NCBI RefSeq assembly: GCF_002014855.1
Contig: NZ_MUYV01000008.1
Coordinates: forward strand, 1-57,747
Source: Moraxella porci DSM 25326
Lineage (GTDB): Bacteria; Pseudomonadota; Gammaproteobacteria; Pseudomonadales; Moraxellaceae
Reading direction: 5' to 3'
DNA: 57,747 nucleotides
Shown one piece after another: positions 36,804 through 45,646 of this stretch. Below the pieces are notes generated by a model that saw only the letters and a program-made list of their open reading frames with translations, ran no database searches and was not told the origin of the DNA. Within the stretch, counting starts at the first letter, position 1. The number at the start of each line of letters is the position of its first letter. The translations under genes and the position numbers were made by a program.

Positions 36804-37490
36804 TCAGTTAATATTCCACACCACTTCTGTTTGTGGCGTACAATAAAACCCTTCAAAGTCATAAAACTGGCGAATTTTCTCAATCATTTGTTTTGATGAA
36901 CAAATAAACACGCTCGACACCCCGTAAATTGAACCAATCAACAATTGATAATCTGGTGTAAATATCGTTCCTACCCCAATATTGGCTTGCTCACTCAAAA
37001 TCAAATCATCAATAAAATGCAATTTTCGTTCTGTGGCAAATTCATCACCTACCCACACCCAGTCATAGCCTAATTTTTTGATGACATTAAATATATCATT
37101 CTCAAAATAAGGGGCAATTTCATTGGTTTCAGGTGCAAAAATATCGCATTCATTCTCCAAAGTAAGAAGCTGATGTTTAATATCCATCCTTTGCAAATGC
37201 TCATAAAGGCGATTTTCACGGCTTTGAATGCCTGTTTCAAGGTCTTGATACTCGCCAATGTTCAGTTTTTGCATAATTTCTTGCCAAGAAATAGCTTTGG
37301 CATAACGAATAAACTCTTGCTTAGAAACATCAATGTTTCGATTTAAAATCCACTGATGCTCTTTTTCGATTTTGCAAAAGGGTTGCATAACCACAAACAC
37401 CGCTTCAAATACCCCTGCAAAATATGCCAAAATTTTGCCATCATAAGGAAAACTGGCAAATCTATCAGGCGGTGGTGCTTTTCGGTTCAC
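36804..37490 (-). CDS. Orphan protein translationally coupled to glyQ
   Basis: A 228-residue soluble protein that I do not recognise. It has no signal peptide or membrane segment. Visible features are a basic, proline-rich start ([32 protein letters not shown]), an alpha-helical middle with many E and Q residues, an aromatic [10 protein letters not shown] motif near 144, and a C-terminal [25 protein letters not shown] segment. The start is a GTG whose last two bases plus the next form the TGA stop of glyQ (GTGA overlap), so it should be coupled to glyQ translation. The gene is more AT-rich than glyQ, suggesting acquisition. A later ATG at 37388 is an alternative start. Confidence 0.7.
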   Translation of the reverse strand: MNRKAPPPDRFASFPYDGKILAYFAGVFEAVFVVMQPFCKIEKEHQWILNRNIDVSKQEFIRYAKAISWQEIMQKLNIGEYQDLETGIQSRENRLYEHLQRMDIKHQLLTLENECDIFAPETNEIAPYFENDIFNVIKKLGYDWVWVGDEFATERKLHFIDDLILSEQANIGVGTIFTPDYQLLIGSIYGVSSVFICSSKQMIEKIRQFYDFEGFYCTPQTEVVWNIN

Positions 37491-38419
37491 TCACCACTCT
37501 CTTTCGGCAACCACTTCTCCAATGCTTCTACCTTATGCGCTTCGTCCGCCAATGGGAAGCCAAGTTTGGCACGGGCTTCGGTGTAGCTGACCGCCACTTT
37601 GCGAGCAAGTGTACGCACCCTTAGAATAAAGCGTTGGCGTTCGGTGACACTAATCGCCCCACGAGCGTCAAGCAGGTTAAAGGTATGGCTTGCCTTTAGC
37701 ACCATCTCATAGGCAGGCAGTGGCAAATTCACCGCCACCAATCTGTCTGCCTCGCTTTCATAAAAATCAAATAATTCAAACAGCTTATCGACATTGGCGT
37801 ATTCAAAGTTATAGGTGGACTGCTCCACTTCATTTTGGTGGAAGACATCGCCATAGGTCACTTTGCCAAACTCGCCGTCCGTCCATACCAAATCATAGAC
37901 GCTGTCCACGCCCTGAATATACATCGCCAGACGCTCAAGACCATAAGTAATCTCACCCGTCACAGGGAAGCACTCAATACCGCCGACTTGTTGGAAATAA
38001 GTAAACTGCGTCACTTCCATGCCGTTTAGCCACACTTCCCAGCCAAGCCCCCATGCACCCAAGGTTGGTGACTCCCAGTTATCTTCCACAAAGCGAATAT
38101 CATGGGTCAAGGTATCAATGCCCAATGCTTCTAGCGAGCCCAAATACAGCTCTTGGATATTGGCAGGGTTTGGCTTTAGCACCACTTGGAATTGATAATA
38201 GTGCTGTAGGCGGTTTGGGTTGTCGCCATAGCGTCCATCGGTCGGACGGCGAGATGGCTGTACATAGGCGGCGTTCCATTTTTCAGGGGTCAAAGCGCGC
38301 AAAAAGGTCGCCGTATGGAATGTACCTGCGCCCATTTCCATGTCATAAGGCTGAAGTACCACACAGCCACGGTCTGCCCAGTAGTTTTGAAGTGTAAGAA
38401 TAATTTGTTGAAAGGTCAT
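37487..38419 (-). CDS. glyQ: Glycyl-tRNA synthetase alpha subunit GlyQ
   Basis: Alpha subunit carrying the catalytic site of tetrameric bacterial glycyl-tRNA synthetase. The 310-residue product is canonical: [38 protein letters not shown] at the N-terminus, [34 protein letters not shown] (motif 2 region), [37 protein letters not shown] and [15 protein letters not shown] (motif 3 region). The ATG at 38419 is chosen by homology to MTFQQ-type starts and a GGGCGAG upstream; an in-frame ATG at 38440 is possible. Its stop overlaps the next gene's GTG start. glyS is 2 kb downstream. Confidence 0.96.
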   Translation of the reverse strand: MTFQQIILTLQNYWADRGCVVLQPYDMEMGAGTFHTATFLRALTPEKWNAAYVQPSRRPTDGRYGDNPNRLQHYYQFQVVLKPNPANIQELYLGSLEALGIDTLTHDIRFVEDNWESPTLGAWGLGWEVWLNGMEVTQFTYFQQVGGIECFPVTGEITYGLERLAMYIQGVDSVYDLVWTDGEFGKVTYGDVFHQNEVEQSTYNFEYANVDKLFELFDFYESEADRLVAVNLPLPAYEMVLKASHTFNLLDARGAISVTERQRFILRVRTLARKVAVSYTEARAKLGFPLADEAHKVEALEKWLPKESGE

Positions 38420-38555
38420 GATGTCTCGCCCAATTTTCATGTAAAATTAAGATAAAAAATAATGCCCATTGTACTAAACAACAGGCATTTTTTCCATTCT
38501 TTTTCAAGATTTTGGCGGATTTTGTGGGATGTTTTGTAGAGAGATTTACTATCGA

Positions 38556-38789
38556 TTATGAACGATAAACGCCATAATCAGCATACGATGCCGCGGTCGC
38601 ATTTGGCATCAATAGCCACAACACAAGATAAATCAGAATCCCTGGTACAGCAACACTGGCACACGAGATAATCACAAACACTAGGCGTACCATCGTTGGC
38701 GACCAACCCAAATATTCGGCGATACCACCCATCACACCGGCAATCATGCGATGGTTTTGTGAGCGGTGAAGTTTGATGAGTTTTGCCAT
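38556..38789 (-). CDS. Small PspC-domain membrane protein
   Basis: A 77-residue protein that is essentially one PspC domain: a basic N-terminus (KLIKLHRSQNHRMIAGVMGGIAEYLGWSPTMVRLVFVI), the GVMGGIAEYLGW motif that defines the family, one or two hydrophobic segments (about 33-62) and a short polar tail. PspC proteins act with phage-shock responses to envelope stress in enterobacteria, but stand-alone copies are common and of unknown role. A good ribosome site (GGAGTGATTTT) precedes the ATG. It stands alone between glyQ and nadR; no pspA or pspB is in the window. Confidence 0.87.
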   Translation of the reverse strand: MAKLIKLHRSQNHRMIAGVMGGIAEYLGWSPTMVRLVFVIISCASVAVPGILIYLVLWLLMPNATAASYADYGVYRS

Positions 38790-38845
38790 AAAATCACTCC
38801 GTATGATGATGATTATAATGATTATCAGTCGTTCTTAACGATGAC

Positions 38846-38899
38846 TTGCTAGCAATATGCAATTTAGGTATAATGTTAACTTGTATTATTTGTACAAAT
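38846..38899 (+). promoter_or_regulatory. Promoter and palindromic operator candidate of nadR-pnuC
   Basis: TTGCTA (38846-38851) and TATAAT (38869-38874) with 17-base spacing. A perfect 12-base palindrome ATTTGTACAAAT lies at 38888-38899, about 8-18 bases past the expected transcription start, where a repressor would block transcription. This NadR lacks the N-terminal repressor domain found in enterobacteria, so a separate regulator is needed. Confidence 0.65.
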
Positions 38900-39007
38900 C
38901 ATGCCTTGCTAACAGGTTTAGTATCTAGATGGTTGCTCGCATCGGCAATTTCAAGCACAAAAGCACCCTTGTACAAAACACAACAAAGACTTACAAAGGA
39001 TGACAAG

Positions 39008-40039
39008 ATGACAAAGGCGAGCAATGCCCTACTGATCGGTGATTTTGCCCCATTGCATTTGGGTCATCTTGCCGATATTAATCACGCCGCCGGCATTGCC
39101 GAAACGCTACACATCGTCATCACACCACCTGTCAAGCGGCCACTGCCCAGTGGTCGTACTGCCAATCTGCAGGATGTCGCACGATGGGTACAGGTGGCGT
39201 GTCAGCAGTTTGGCTTTATCAAAGTTCATACCACACAGAGTCTTGGGCTGGATATCGCCTTTGATTATCAGCAGGATACTAGGCTTGATGATGGACAGTT
39301 GTCGCAAGTATGTCAAGCGCTTGCCATCGATACGACATCGACGCAGGTGTATCAAGCCAATCTCGATACTCACCTGCGATCACAACGCATGGCGATTTGT
39401 CAGCATCCACTACACCACTTTGATCAGCTTGCCCCTGCCTGCCGCTATTTTTATACCCAGACAGTGTGCATCGTCGGTGGCGAAAGCTCGGGCAAAACCA
39501 CACTCATTCATAAGCTTGCCAATCATTACGGTGCCAACATCGCCCTTGAGATGGGACGGCTTTATACGCACTCGCACCTTGGCGGTACAGAGCTTGGCCT
39601 ACAGTACAGTGATTATCTGCCGATTGCCATCAATCACGCCAAAGCCATCATGGATGCCACTGCCAATGCCACCGCCCCTATCACCTTGATTGATACGGAT
39701 TTTGCGACGACGCAGGCATTTTGTGAAGTGTATGAAAACCGCACCCATCCTGTCGTGGCAAGCCTTGCCGATCATTTTCGCGCAGATTTCACCATTTATC
39801 TGGATAATAATGTCACTTGGGTCGCTGATGGGATGCGTAGGCTTGGCGACACCAAAGCGCGTAGTCACTTTGCACAGACACTGCTCGACATCTTGATTCG
39901 GCACGACATCTGCCATCATGTGATCGATGATGCCGATTATCACGAACGCTACCAACAAGCCGTCTCATGGATTGATACGCAGATACTAGGCAAGACACCC
40001 ACGATTTTGACACCACACCCACAGGATACCACCCTATGA
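39008..40039 (+). CDS. nadR: NadR-like NMN adenylyltransferase / ribosylnicotinamide kinase
   Basis: Bifunctional NAD-salvage enzyme: a kinase makes NMN from nicotinamide riboside and an adenylyltransferase can make NAD. The 343-residue product starts with a nucleotidyltransferase domain (GDFAPLHLGH, 11-20) and has a P-loop kinase domain (GGESSGKTT, 157-165, then EMGRLY and LIDTDFATTQAF). The enterobacterial helix-turn-helix repressor domain is absent, as in Haemophilus-type proteins. AAAGGATG precedes the ATG at 39008; an earlier in-frame ATG at 38846 overlaps the promoter and is rejected. Its end overlaps the pnuC start by four bases, so the enzyme and transporter are coupled. Confidence 0.92.
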   Translation: MTKASNALLIGDFAPLHLGHLADINHAAGIAETLHIVITPPVKRPLPSGRTANLQDVARWVQVACQQFGFIKVHTTQSLGLDIAFDYQQDTRLDDGQLSQVCQALAIDTTSTQVYQANLDTHLRSQRMAICQHPLHHFDQLAPACRYFYTQTVCIVGGESSGKTTLIHKLANHYGANIALEMGRLYTHSHLGGTELGLQYSDYLPIAINHAKAIMDATANATAPITLIDTDFATTQAFCEVYENRTHPVVASLADHFRADFTIYLDNNVTWVADGMRRLGDTKARSHFAQTLLDILIRHDICHHVIDDADYHERYQQAVSWIDTQILGKTPTILTPHPQDTTL

Positions 40040-40794
40040 AAATCGCTCTATTGGATAACATCACTGGCTTTGGTAAGCACGACTGGAGCGTCTATTGGGT
40101 GCTGATTTGGTTCAGCTGTGGACTGCTTGCACTGTTTTTTGGGTTTTGGACGACGACTGAGCAGACAGCATTGGACTGGTTTTATTTATTGGTATCTGTG
40201 ATTGGTCTACTATGTGTGGTGAGTCTTAGCTTTCGCAAAAAAATCGCAGGCAATGGGCTTGGGATGCTTGCCACCGCAGGTGAAGTGATCGTACAGGCGA
40301 CATCAGGGGCGGTGGGACTGATGCTTGCGCCTTTGTTTAACTTTTTTAGCCATGCTTATGGAGTCAAATACTGGGCAAACAACACCGATGCCGATGGCAA
40401 TATGATACCAAAATCCGCCAACAAATATGTCTGGCTTTTGACCATTGGCTTTATCATTGTAGGTCTTGCGCTGTTTCCGATGATTAACCGCTGGCTCGAT
40501 GCCCAAGGCTATGGCGTCATTGATGATGATGGCAGTCAATTTTTGGGGATGATTGACTTTTTTTGGATTAATGTCGTGGCGTTTGTGCTATCCATCACCG
40601 CACAGGCGACGATGATTTTGCGGTATTCATTCAACTGGTGGCTGTGGATTGTAGTCAATGCCGTATGGCTGATTGTCAATCTAATGACAGGTAACACGAT
40701 TTTTGCCATCCAAACGGTGATTTATCAAGTCAATGCCGTGGTGGGGCTGTACGGCTGGTATCGCAGTGAACAGCTCGCCAAAGGCATCCATTAA
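40036..40794 (+). CDS. pnuC: Nicotinamide riboside transporter PnuC
   Basis: Inner-membrane facilitator for nicotinamide riboside, with uptake driven by phosphorylation through NadR. The 252-residue product has about seven hydrophobic segments and PnuC-type motifs: a W-rich WSVYWVLIWF start, a hydrophilic GVKYWANNTDADGN loop, WLWIVVNAVWLIVNLMTGNTIFAIQTVIYQVNAVVGLYGWYR near the C-terminus, with the tryptophans and asparagine expected to line the substrate site. It overlaps nadR by four bases (ATGA). The substrate is inferred from this pairing and the family. Confidence 0.92.
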   Translation: MKIALLDNITGFGKHDWSVYWVLIWFSCGLLALFFGFWTTTEQTALDWFYLLVSVIGLLCVVSLSFRKKIAGNGLGMLATAGEVIVQATSGAVGLMLAPLFNFFSHAYGVKYWANNTDADGNMIPKSANKYVWLLTIGFIIVGLALFPMINRWLDAQGYGVIDDDGSQFLGMIDFFWINVVAFVLSITAQATMILRYSFNWWLWIVVNAVWLIVNLMTGNTIFAIQTVIYQVNAVVGLYGWYRSEQLAKGIH

Positions 40795-40802
40795 AATGAC
40801 TT

Positions 40803-40832
40803 AAAGACTGCTGCTAGCGGTCTTTATTTTTA
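40803..40832 (+). terminator. Terminator of nadR-pnuC
   Basis: Hairpin with arms AAAGACTGC and GCGGTCTTT (one G-U pair, 40803-40825) followed by a T-rich tail. Confidence 0.75.
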
Positions 40833-40924
40833 TAAAAATCCTTTGAAAATTATCCAAAAATTGGTTACAGTATAAAAACCTTTGGAAGCATCAATCATTG
40901 GGAGCGTTAATAAAAGGAGTTGTC

Positions 40925-41359
40925 ATGTCGTTATTCGCCAGTCAAAAATCACTACAAACATGGCTTGATGACTATGCTGTCAGCCACCAAAATCCCACCA
41001 ACAAATCCATCCATTGGCTATGCGTGCCAGTGATTTTCCTATGCATTGTCGCACTGCTATATCATGTGCATATCGGGCTACTGGGCGTGATTGCTGTGGG
41101 GGTGCTGTTCTTTTATCTGCGTTTGTCGTTGGTGTTATTTATGCAGATGCTGATTTTTATGGCATTGTGCATTGCAGTGGTTTATTATCTGCCAGTATCG
41201 GTGTGGTTTTGGGTTGGGCTGTTTGTGGTGGCATGGATTGGGCAATTTGTCGGGCATAAAATCGAAGGTGCTAAGCCGTCGTTCTTTGAAGATTTGCAAT
41301 TTTTGCTCATCGGCCCTGCATGGGTGGTGCATGATATGGGACGGCGCTTGTCATCATAG
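40925..41359 (+). CDS. Mpo1-like (DUF962) membrane protein
   Basis: A 144-residue protein of the DUF962/YGL010w family. The yeast member Mpo1 is an iron-dependent dioxygenase that shortens 2-hydroxy fatty acids; bacterial members are uncharacterised. The N-terminal LQTWLDDYAVSHQNPTNKSIHWLCVPVIF and the C-terminal GQFVGHKIEGAKPSFFEDLQFLLIGPAWVVHD carry the histidines conserved in the family, on either side of three or four hydrophobic segments. A strong ribosome site (AAAGGAGTTGTC) fixes the start at 40925. Single gene, convergent with the tRNA cluster. Confidence 0.87.
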   Translation: MSLFASQKSLQTWLDDYAVSHQNPTNKSIHWLCVPVIFLCIVALLYHVHIGLLGVIAVGVLFFYLRLSLVLFMQMLIFMALCIAVVYYLPVSVWFWVGLFVVAWIGQFVGHKIEGAKPSFFEDLQFLLIGPAWVVHDMGRRLSS

Positions 41360-41482
41360 ACCGTCGCCTGATATCATTGATAGCCTATCTGGTGAATCTG
41401 GGCATAAATTTTTGTTGATTTGGCAATTTTAAAATAGTGCACAGTGAAATGGTAAAATCTATCATGATTTTGTCTGAATAAA

Positions 41483-41516
41483 TAAAAAACCCTTGTCAGT
41501 ATTTACCGACAAGGGT
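41483..41516 (-). terminator. Terminator of the tRNA cluster
   Basis: Hairpin with arms ACCCTTGTC and GACAAGGGT (41516-41489) followed on the minus strand by six T residues, directly after tRNA-Thr(GGT). Confidence 0.88.
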
Positions 41517-41521
41517 GAATA

Positions 41522-41596
<75 letters not shown>

Positions 41597-41611
41597 AAAA
41601 TCGCTAATATA

Positions 41612-41685
41612 TGGAGCGGGTGGCGGGAATCGAACCCGCACCATCAGCTTGGAAGGCTGAGGTTCTACCACTAAACTACACCCGC
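41612..41685 (-). tRNA. tRNA-Gly (anticodon TCC)
   Basis: 74-base cloverleaf with encoded CCA. Acceptor arms GCGGGTG and CACCCGC pair, the anticodon loop is CTTCCAA, and the T arm holds GGTTCGATTCC. Confidence 0.95.
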
Positions 41686-41710
41686 AGGGTAGTACCTAGG
41701 TAGGGAATAA

Positions 41711-41794
41711 TGGTGGTGGGGGAAGGATTCGAACCTTCGAAGCTTTCGCGACAGAGTTACAGTCTGTTGGGTTTGACCGCTCCCCAACCCCACC
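41711..41794 (-). tRNA. tRNA-Tyr (anticodon GTA)
   Basis: 84-base class II tRNA with a long variable arm and encoded CCA. Acceptor arms GGTGGGG and CCCCACC pair, and the anticodon stem CAGA/TCTG encloses CTGTAAC. Confidence 0.95.
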
Positions 41795-41872
41795 AAAGTA
41801 GATAGGCATGCTTTTACTGGTCTGGTAAAAGTTAAGCCCGTTACTGGGCTTGACCTAATGCTTTCTTAGGAA

Positions 41873-41948
<76 letters not shown>

Positions 41949-41971
41949 GGTGTACTTCCTAAGTGCTGCAT

Positions 41972-41999
41972 ATAATAGCAAATTTTTGAGATTGTGCAA
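41972..41999 (-). promoter_or_regulatory. Promoter of the Thr-Tyr-Gly-Thr tRNA cluster
   Basis: On the minus strand TTGCAC (41999-41994) and TATTAT (41977-41972) with 16-base spacing. Confidence 0.75.
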
Positions 42000-42084
42000 G
42001 CTTTTTTTTGATAAAAATTGATTTATTTTTATAAGTTACTGATTTAAATAATATTTTTATCAAAATTTCTGCCATGATACATGC

Positions 42085-43596
42085 TCAAATCTCAAGCCCA
42101 TCACACGCCATCTCGACCGCTTTGATGATGGCAAGGGCTTTTTTGTTGGTCTCATCCCATTCTGCCATCGGGTCAGAATCAGCGACCACGCCTGCCCCTG
42201 CTTGGACATGCACCTTGCCATCTTTCATCACCGCGGTGCGAATGGCGATGGCAGTATCCATATTGCCATGCCAACCCAGATAGCCAATCGCCCCACCAAA
42301 CACCGTACGGCGGACAGGCTCAACTTCATCAATGATCTGCATGGCTCGGATTTTGGGCGCGCCCGACAGCGTACCTGCTGGAAAAGTCGCACAAAACACA
42401 TCGAGCGCATCGACATCATCACGCACTTGACCTTCAACATTGCTGGCGATATGCATCACCTGCGAGTAGCGTTCGATAAACATCTTGTTCGTCACCTTGA
42501 CTGAGCCGATTTCGCATACTCGTCCGATGTCATTACGCCCAAGGTCAATCAGCATCAGATGCTCGGCGATTTCTTTTTGGTCGGACAGCAGTTCTGCCTC
42601 AAGCGCCAAATCCTCGGCCACATCACGCCCACGACGGCGAGTACCTGCCAGTGGTCGCACCGTGACCGTACCATCTTCGATACGAGATAAAATCTCAGGC
42701 GATGCCCCGATGATGTCAAATGGCGATTTGCCTACGCCAAAAGTCTCACCATGCAACATAAACAAATACGGCGATGGGTTCAGATAACGCAGCGCTCGAT
42801 ACACACTCAAAGCATCACCATCAAAATCCGCCGTCATACGCTGTGCAGGCACGACTTGCATGACATCACCTGCTAGGATGTAGTCTTTGATTTTATTAAC
42901 ATCCTTGCAGAACTTATCCTGACCTGTGACAGACACAAAGTTTGGCTTAGGTTGTGTGGTCGTGGTCAAATCAGGTCGCTGTCCCAGTGCTTGTTCAATC
43001 GCAGCTAAGCGCGCCAGTCCATCTTCATAGCCATTTTCAAGCTCGCTATTGGCATAGACGACGATGGATAAAGTATGCTCAAGATTATCAAACACCACCA
43101 CTTCAGTCGATAACATCAGCCACAAATCAGGCAGATTCAGCGGATTGGGTGCATCCGACTGCCCCACCGATGGCTCAATGGTGCGAATCAAATCATAACC
43201 AAAATACCCCACCAAACCACCGCTAAACACTGGCAAAGCTGGCACATCCTCCACCGTCGGCATTGTAAACTGCGCCATGAATTTGCGGATTTCATCAAAT
43301 GGCTTGTCCGTTTGGGTGCTCGACACCACGCCCACCAGCTCGCTGCCGACTTTCATCACGCCATCTTGGTATTCAAAATACACGCCCTTGCCAAGCCCAA
43401 TCATCGAATAACGAGCAAAACGCTCACCACCGACCACCGACTCAAACAAATAAGCTTTTGGGTTTAGTTTGCGAATATTGGCAAATACCGAGACAGGCGT
43501 AGCATCGTCCATCAGGCGTTTTTTGATGAGTGGTACATGGCTGTAGCCTTGATTTTTTAGGTCTAAAAACTGCTCTTGGCTTAATGGCTGGGACAT
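42085..43596 (-). CDS. trpE: Anthranilate synthase component I TrpE
   Basis: Converts chorismate to anthranilate with ammonia supplied by TrpG, the first step of tryptophan synthesis. The 503-residue product includes the regulatory N-terminal domain with YLFESVVGGERFARYSMIG (equivalent to the tryptophan-binding LLES region) and the chorismate-binding C-terminal domain: QVVPAQRM near residue 255, GASPEILSRIEDGTVTVRPLAGTRRRG near 310-335, LIDLGRNDIGRV near 365 and TFPAGTLSGAPKIRAM near 425. TrpE identity over PabB or MenF rests on the F/LES motif and overall length. trpG is not adjacent; the gene stands alone with no leader attenuator recognised. Confidence 0.93.
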   Translation of the reverse strand: MSQPLSQEQFLDLKNQGYSHVPLIKKRLMDDATPVSVFANIRKLNPKAYLFESVVGGERFARYSMIGLGKGVYFEYQDGVMKVGSELVGVVSSTQTDKPFDEIRKFMAQFTMPTVEDVPALPVFSGGLVGYFGYDLIRTIEPSVGQSDAPNPLNLPDLWLMLSTEVVVFDNLEHTLSIVVYANSELENGYEDGLARLAAIEQALGQRPDLTTTTQPKPNFVSVTGQDKFCKDVNKIKDYILAGDVMQVVPAQRMTADFDGDALSVYRALRYLNPSPYLFMLHGETFGVGKSPFDIIGASPEILSRIEDGTVTVRPLAGTRRRGRDVAEDLALEAELLSDQKEIAEHLMLIDLGRNDIGRVCEIGSVKVTNKMFIERYSQVMHIASNVEGQVRDDVDALDVFCATFPAGTLSGAPKIRAMQIIDEVEPVRRTVFGGAIGYLGWHGNMDTAIAIRTAVMKDGKVHVQAGAGVVADSDPMAEWDETNKKALAIIKAVEMACDGLEI

Positions 43597-43823
43597 TTCG
43601 TTCTCAAAAAATTTCCAAAATTAACTTATCATAGCACAAAAGCCAACGCTAAAAAACCTCAAATTAATAACGCTTTTACAACAAATCTATCCTGATAAGG
43701 GATTTTTTTATTGAGTTAAAATGCTAAAATCACCGTGAGAAATTTATTGCCGATTTAATAAAGTATTGAGTATTTTGTGGCATGCACCACAAAGTCTGCT
43801 TGTGTTTAATTGATGGATCTTTC

Positions 43824-45572
43824 ATGCCCAGAGTTGTTACTGATTCGCCTTCGCTACACCCCATCCGCTCACCGTGGGCGTTTTTTCAGACCTTATCCAT
43901 GACTGGATTGGTGCTGGGATTTTTGTGCTTTTATATCACGATGACACCGATGCTGCTGCCGCGCTCGTGGCTCGTGCAGGCAGTGTGTTGCGGCGTGTCA
44001 GGTGCCATCGGCTATGCCTTTGGCAAGCTATTGACTGGCTGCATGGATTTAGGCTGCCATCTGTGCGCGCAACAAAAGATCAGACTGGCTGCAAAATACC
44101 GCTTGGCGATCGTCATCCTCGGAATCATCGGTCTTGGGGTGATGACACTGTATCACTGGCAAGTCATGCAAGCGATGCGTCAGCTGATGGAGATGCCAAA
44201 TGAACCACTGTGGATGGCTTTTGCTGCGGCGGCGATTGGGCTGGTGCTTTGGTTGGCGCTGGTGGCGATCAGCCGCTGGCTTGTGATACTGACCGAATGG
44301 CTGGTCAATCTAATCGCCCCAAAACTGCATCTGCCGATCCGTGCGTTGGCTTGGGTAGGTGCCAGTATTTTAGTCGCCTCGCTGCTGTTTGGATTGACGC
44401 GCAATTATGTATGGCGTCCTGCGCTGCAAACCATCTCCCAAAAAGCTCTGGCACTTGATCTGACTGAGCCTGACGCCCTCAATGCACCGACCGGCCCCAA
44501 CCGCTCTGGCGTCGATGGCATCTCGGCACAGCCTTGGCAAGCACTGGGTCATTATGGTCAGCGTTTTGTATCCTTAGGCCCAACTGCCGAGGATATCTCT
44601 GCCTTGACTGGTCGTCCTGCCATTGAGCCGATCCGTGTATTTGCAGGCCTGAATCACCAAAACCCCATTACCGCCGAAGCCGATGAACTGGTGGCCATCG
44701 CCCTACAAGAACTGGATCGCACCAACGCTTGGCAGCGACAGCATCTGGTCATCCATGGTGCGACTGGTCGCGGCTGGGTCGAAGAATACAGCAGTCTGGC
44801 GGCAGAATATCTGACCGATGGCGACATCGCCAGCGTGGCCGTGCAGTATTCGTATCTGCCCAGTCAAGTATCATTCATCGTTGACCAAGAAGCTTCTAGT
44901 CAAGTCAATCGGCTGCTGTATCAAGCCATCAAACAAAGGCTCAACGCCATGCCACAGGCCGATCGCCCCAAGCTGTACTTAGCTGGCGAATCTTTGGGCG
45001 CTTTTGCCACCCAGAGTAATTTTCAGACTTATGAACAGCTGATCGGTGAAATCGATGGCGCGGTGTGGGTTGGAACACCAAGACTTAGCCATCTGTGGTC
45101 GCATCTGGTGCAAATGCGCAGCAAGCCCAGCACTGAGACGCTGCCGATCATTGATGGCGGCCGACATGTACGCTTTATGGATTATCCTGAGATGCTGAGC
45201 AGCCAAGGCCATCCGCAAGGTCAGCTGTATCAAGACTGGCAGACACCGCGCATCGTCTTTGTGCAATATGCCTCTGATCCGATCGTTTGGTGGTCACCGA
45301 TCATGCTGTACCAAAGACCTGACTGGATGCGCGAAGCTGCTGGGCGCGACATCGCTCGCGTGCCTATGTGGCTGCCGATATTAAGCCTGTGGGAGCTCAG
45401 CTTGGACATGCCAGCCTCGAACAACACTCCGCCTGGGCATGGCCACATCTATCGTTATGACGCCATTCATGCTTGGCAGGCGGTGCTTGATACTAATACA
45501 CCATCGTATGAGGCATTGGCTACTGCCATCGATCAACGCGTCGATGAAGGCATCGCTGAGCGTGATGATTAG
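43824..45572 (+). CDS. Membrane-anchored alpha/beta hydrolase (Abhydrolase_9-like)
   Basis: The 582-residue product has an N-terminal membrane domain with about five hydrophobic segments (to residue about 195) and a C-terminal alpha/beta-hydrolase domain. The nucleophile elbow is GESLGAF near residue 388, with IHGATGRGWVEEYSSLAAEYL and VAVQYSYLPSQVS before it and FVQYASDPIVWW and PPGHGHIY after it, which supply likely Asp and His partners. This two-part layout fits the PF15420/PF10081 families. Substrate unknown; a lipid or cell-envelope ester is a guess from the membrane location. ATG 43824 is preferred to an in-frame ATG at 43782; neither has a strong ribosome site. Confidence 0.82.
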   Translation: MPRVVTDSPSLHPIRSPWAFFQTLSMTGLVLGFLCFYITMTPMLLPRSWLVQAVCCGVSGAIGYAFGKLLTGCMDLGCHLCAQQKIRLAAKYRLAIVILGIIGLGVMTLYHWQVMQAMRQLMEMPNEPLWMAFAAAAIGLVLWLALVAISRWLVILTEWLVNLIAPKLHLPIRALAWVGASILVASLLFGLTRNYVWRPALQTISQKALALDLTEPDALNAPTGPNRSGVDGISAQPWQALGHYGQRFVSLGPTAEDISALTGRPAIEPIRVFAGLNHQNPITAEADELVAIALQELDRTNAWQRQHLVIHGATGRGWVEEYSSLAAEYLTDGDIASVAVQYSYLPSQVSFIVDQEASSQVNRLLYQAIKQRLNAMPQADRPKLYLAGESLGAFATQSNFQTYEQLIGEIDGAVWVGTPRLSHLWSHLVQMRSKPSTETLPIIDGGRHVRFMDYPEMLSSQGHPQGQLYQDWQTPRIVFVQYASDPIVWWSPIMLYQRPDWMREAAGRDIARVPMWLPILSLWELSLDMPASNNTPPGHGHIYRYDAIHAWQAVLDTNTPSYEALATAIDQRVDEGIAERDD

Positions 45573-45590
45573 CCCTTCGACCGCCCATAC

Positions 45591-45618
45591 AAAAGCCCTT
45601 GATCATCAAGGGCTTTTT
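45591..45618. terminator. Bidirectional terminator after the hydrolase gene
   Basis: Perfect palindrome AAAAGCCCTTGATC/GATCAAGGGCTTTT with a T run, between convergent genes. Confidence 0.88.
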
Positions 45619-45646
45619 GGTGGTATCGCGGGCAGATTGATCAAGA

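Noticed and set aside
36461..36846. Plus-strand frames rich in His-Arg or Ser-Arg opposite the acidic lipoprotein
   Set aside because: They are translations of the same tandem repeat in other frames. Only the minus-strand frame has a ribosome site and a lipoprotein signal.
39039..39689. 216-codon plus-strand frame inside nadR
   Set aside because: Off-frame to a strongly conserved NadR; no domain or ribosome site.
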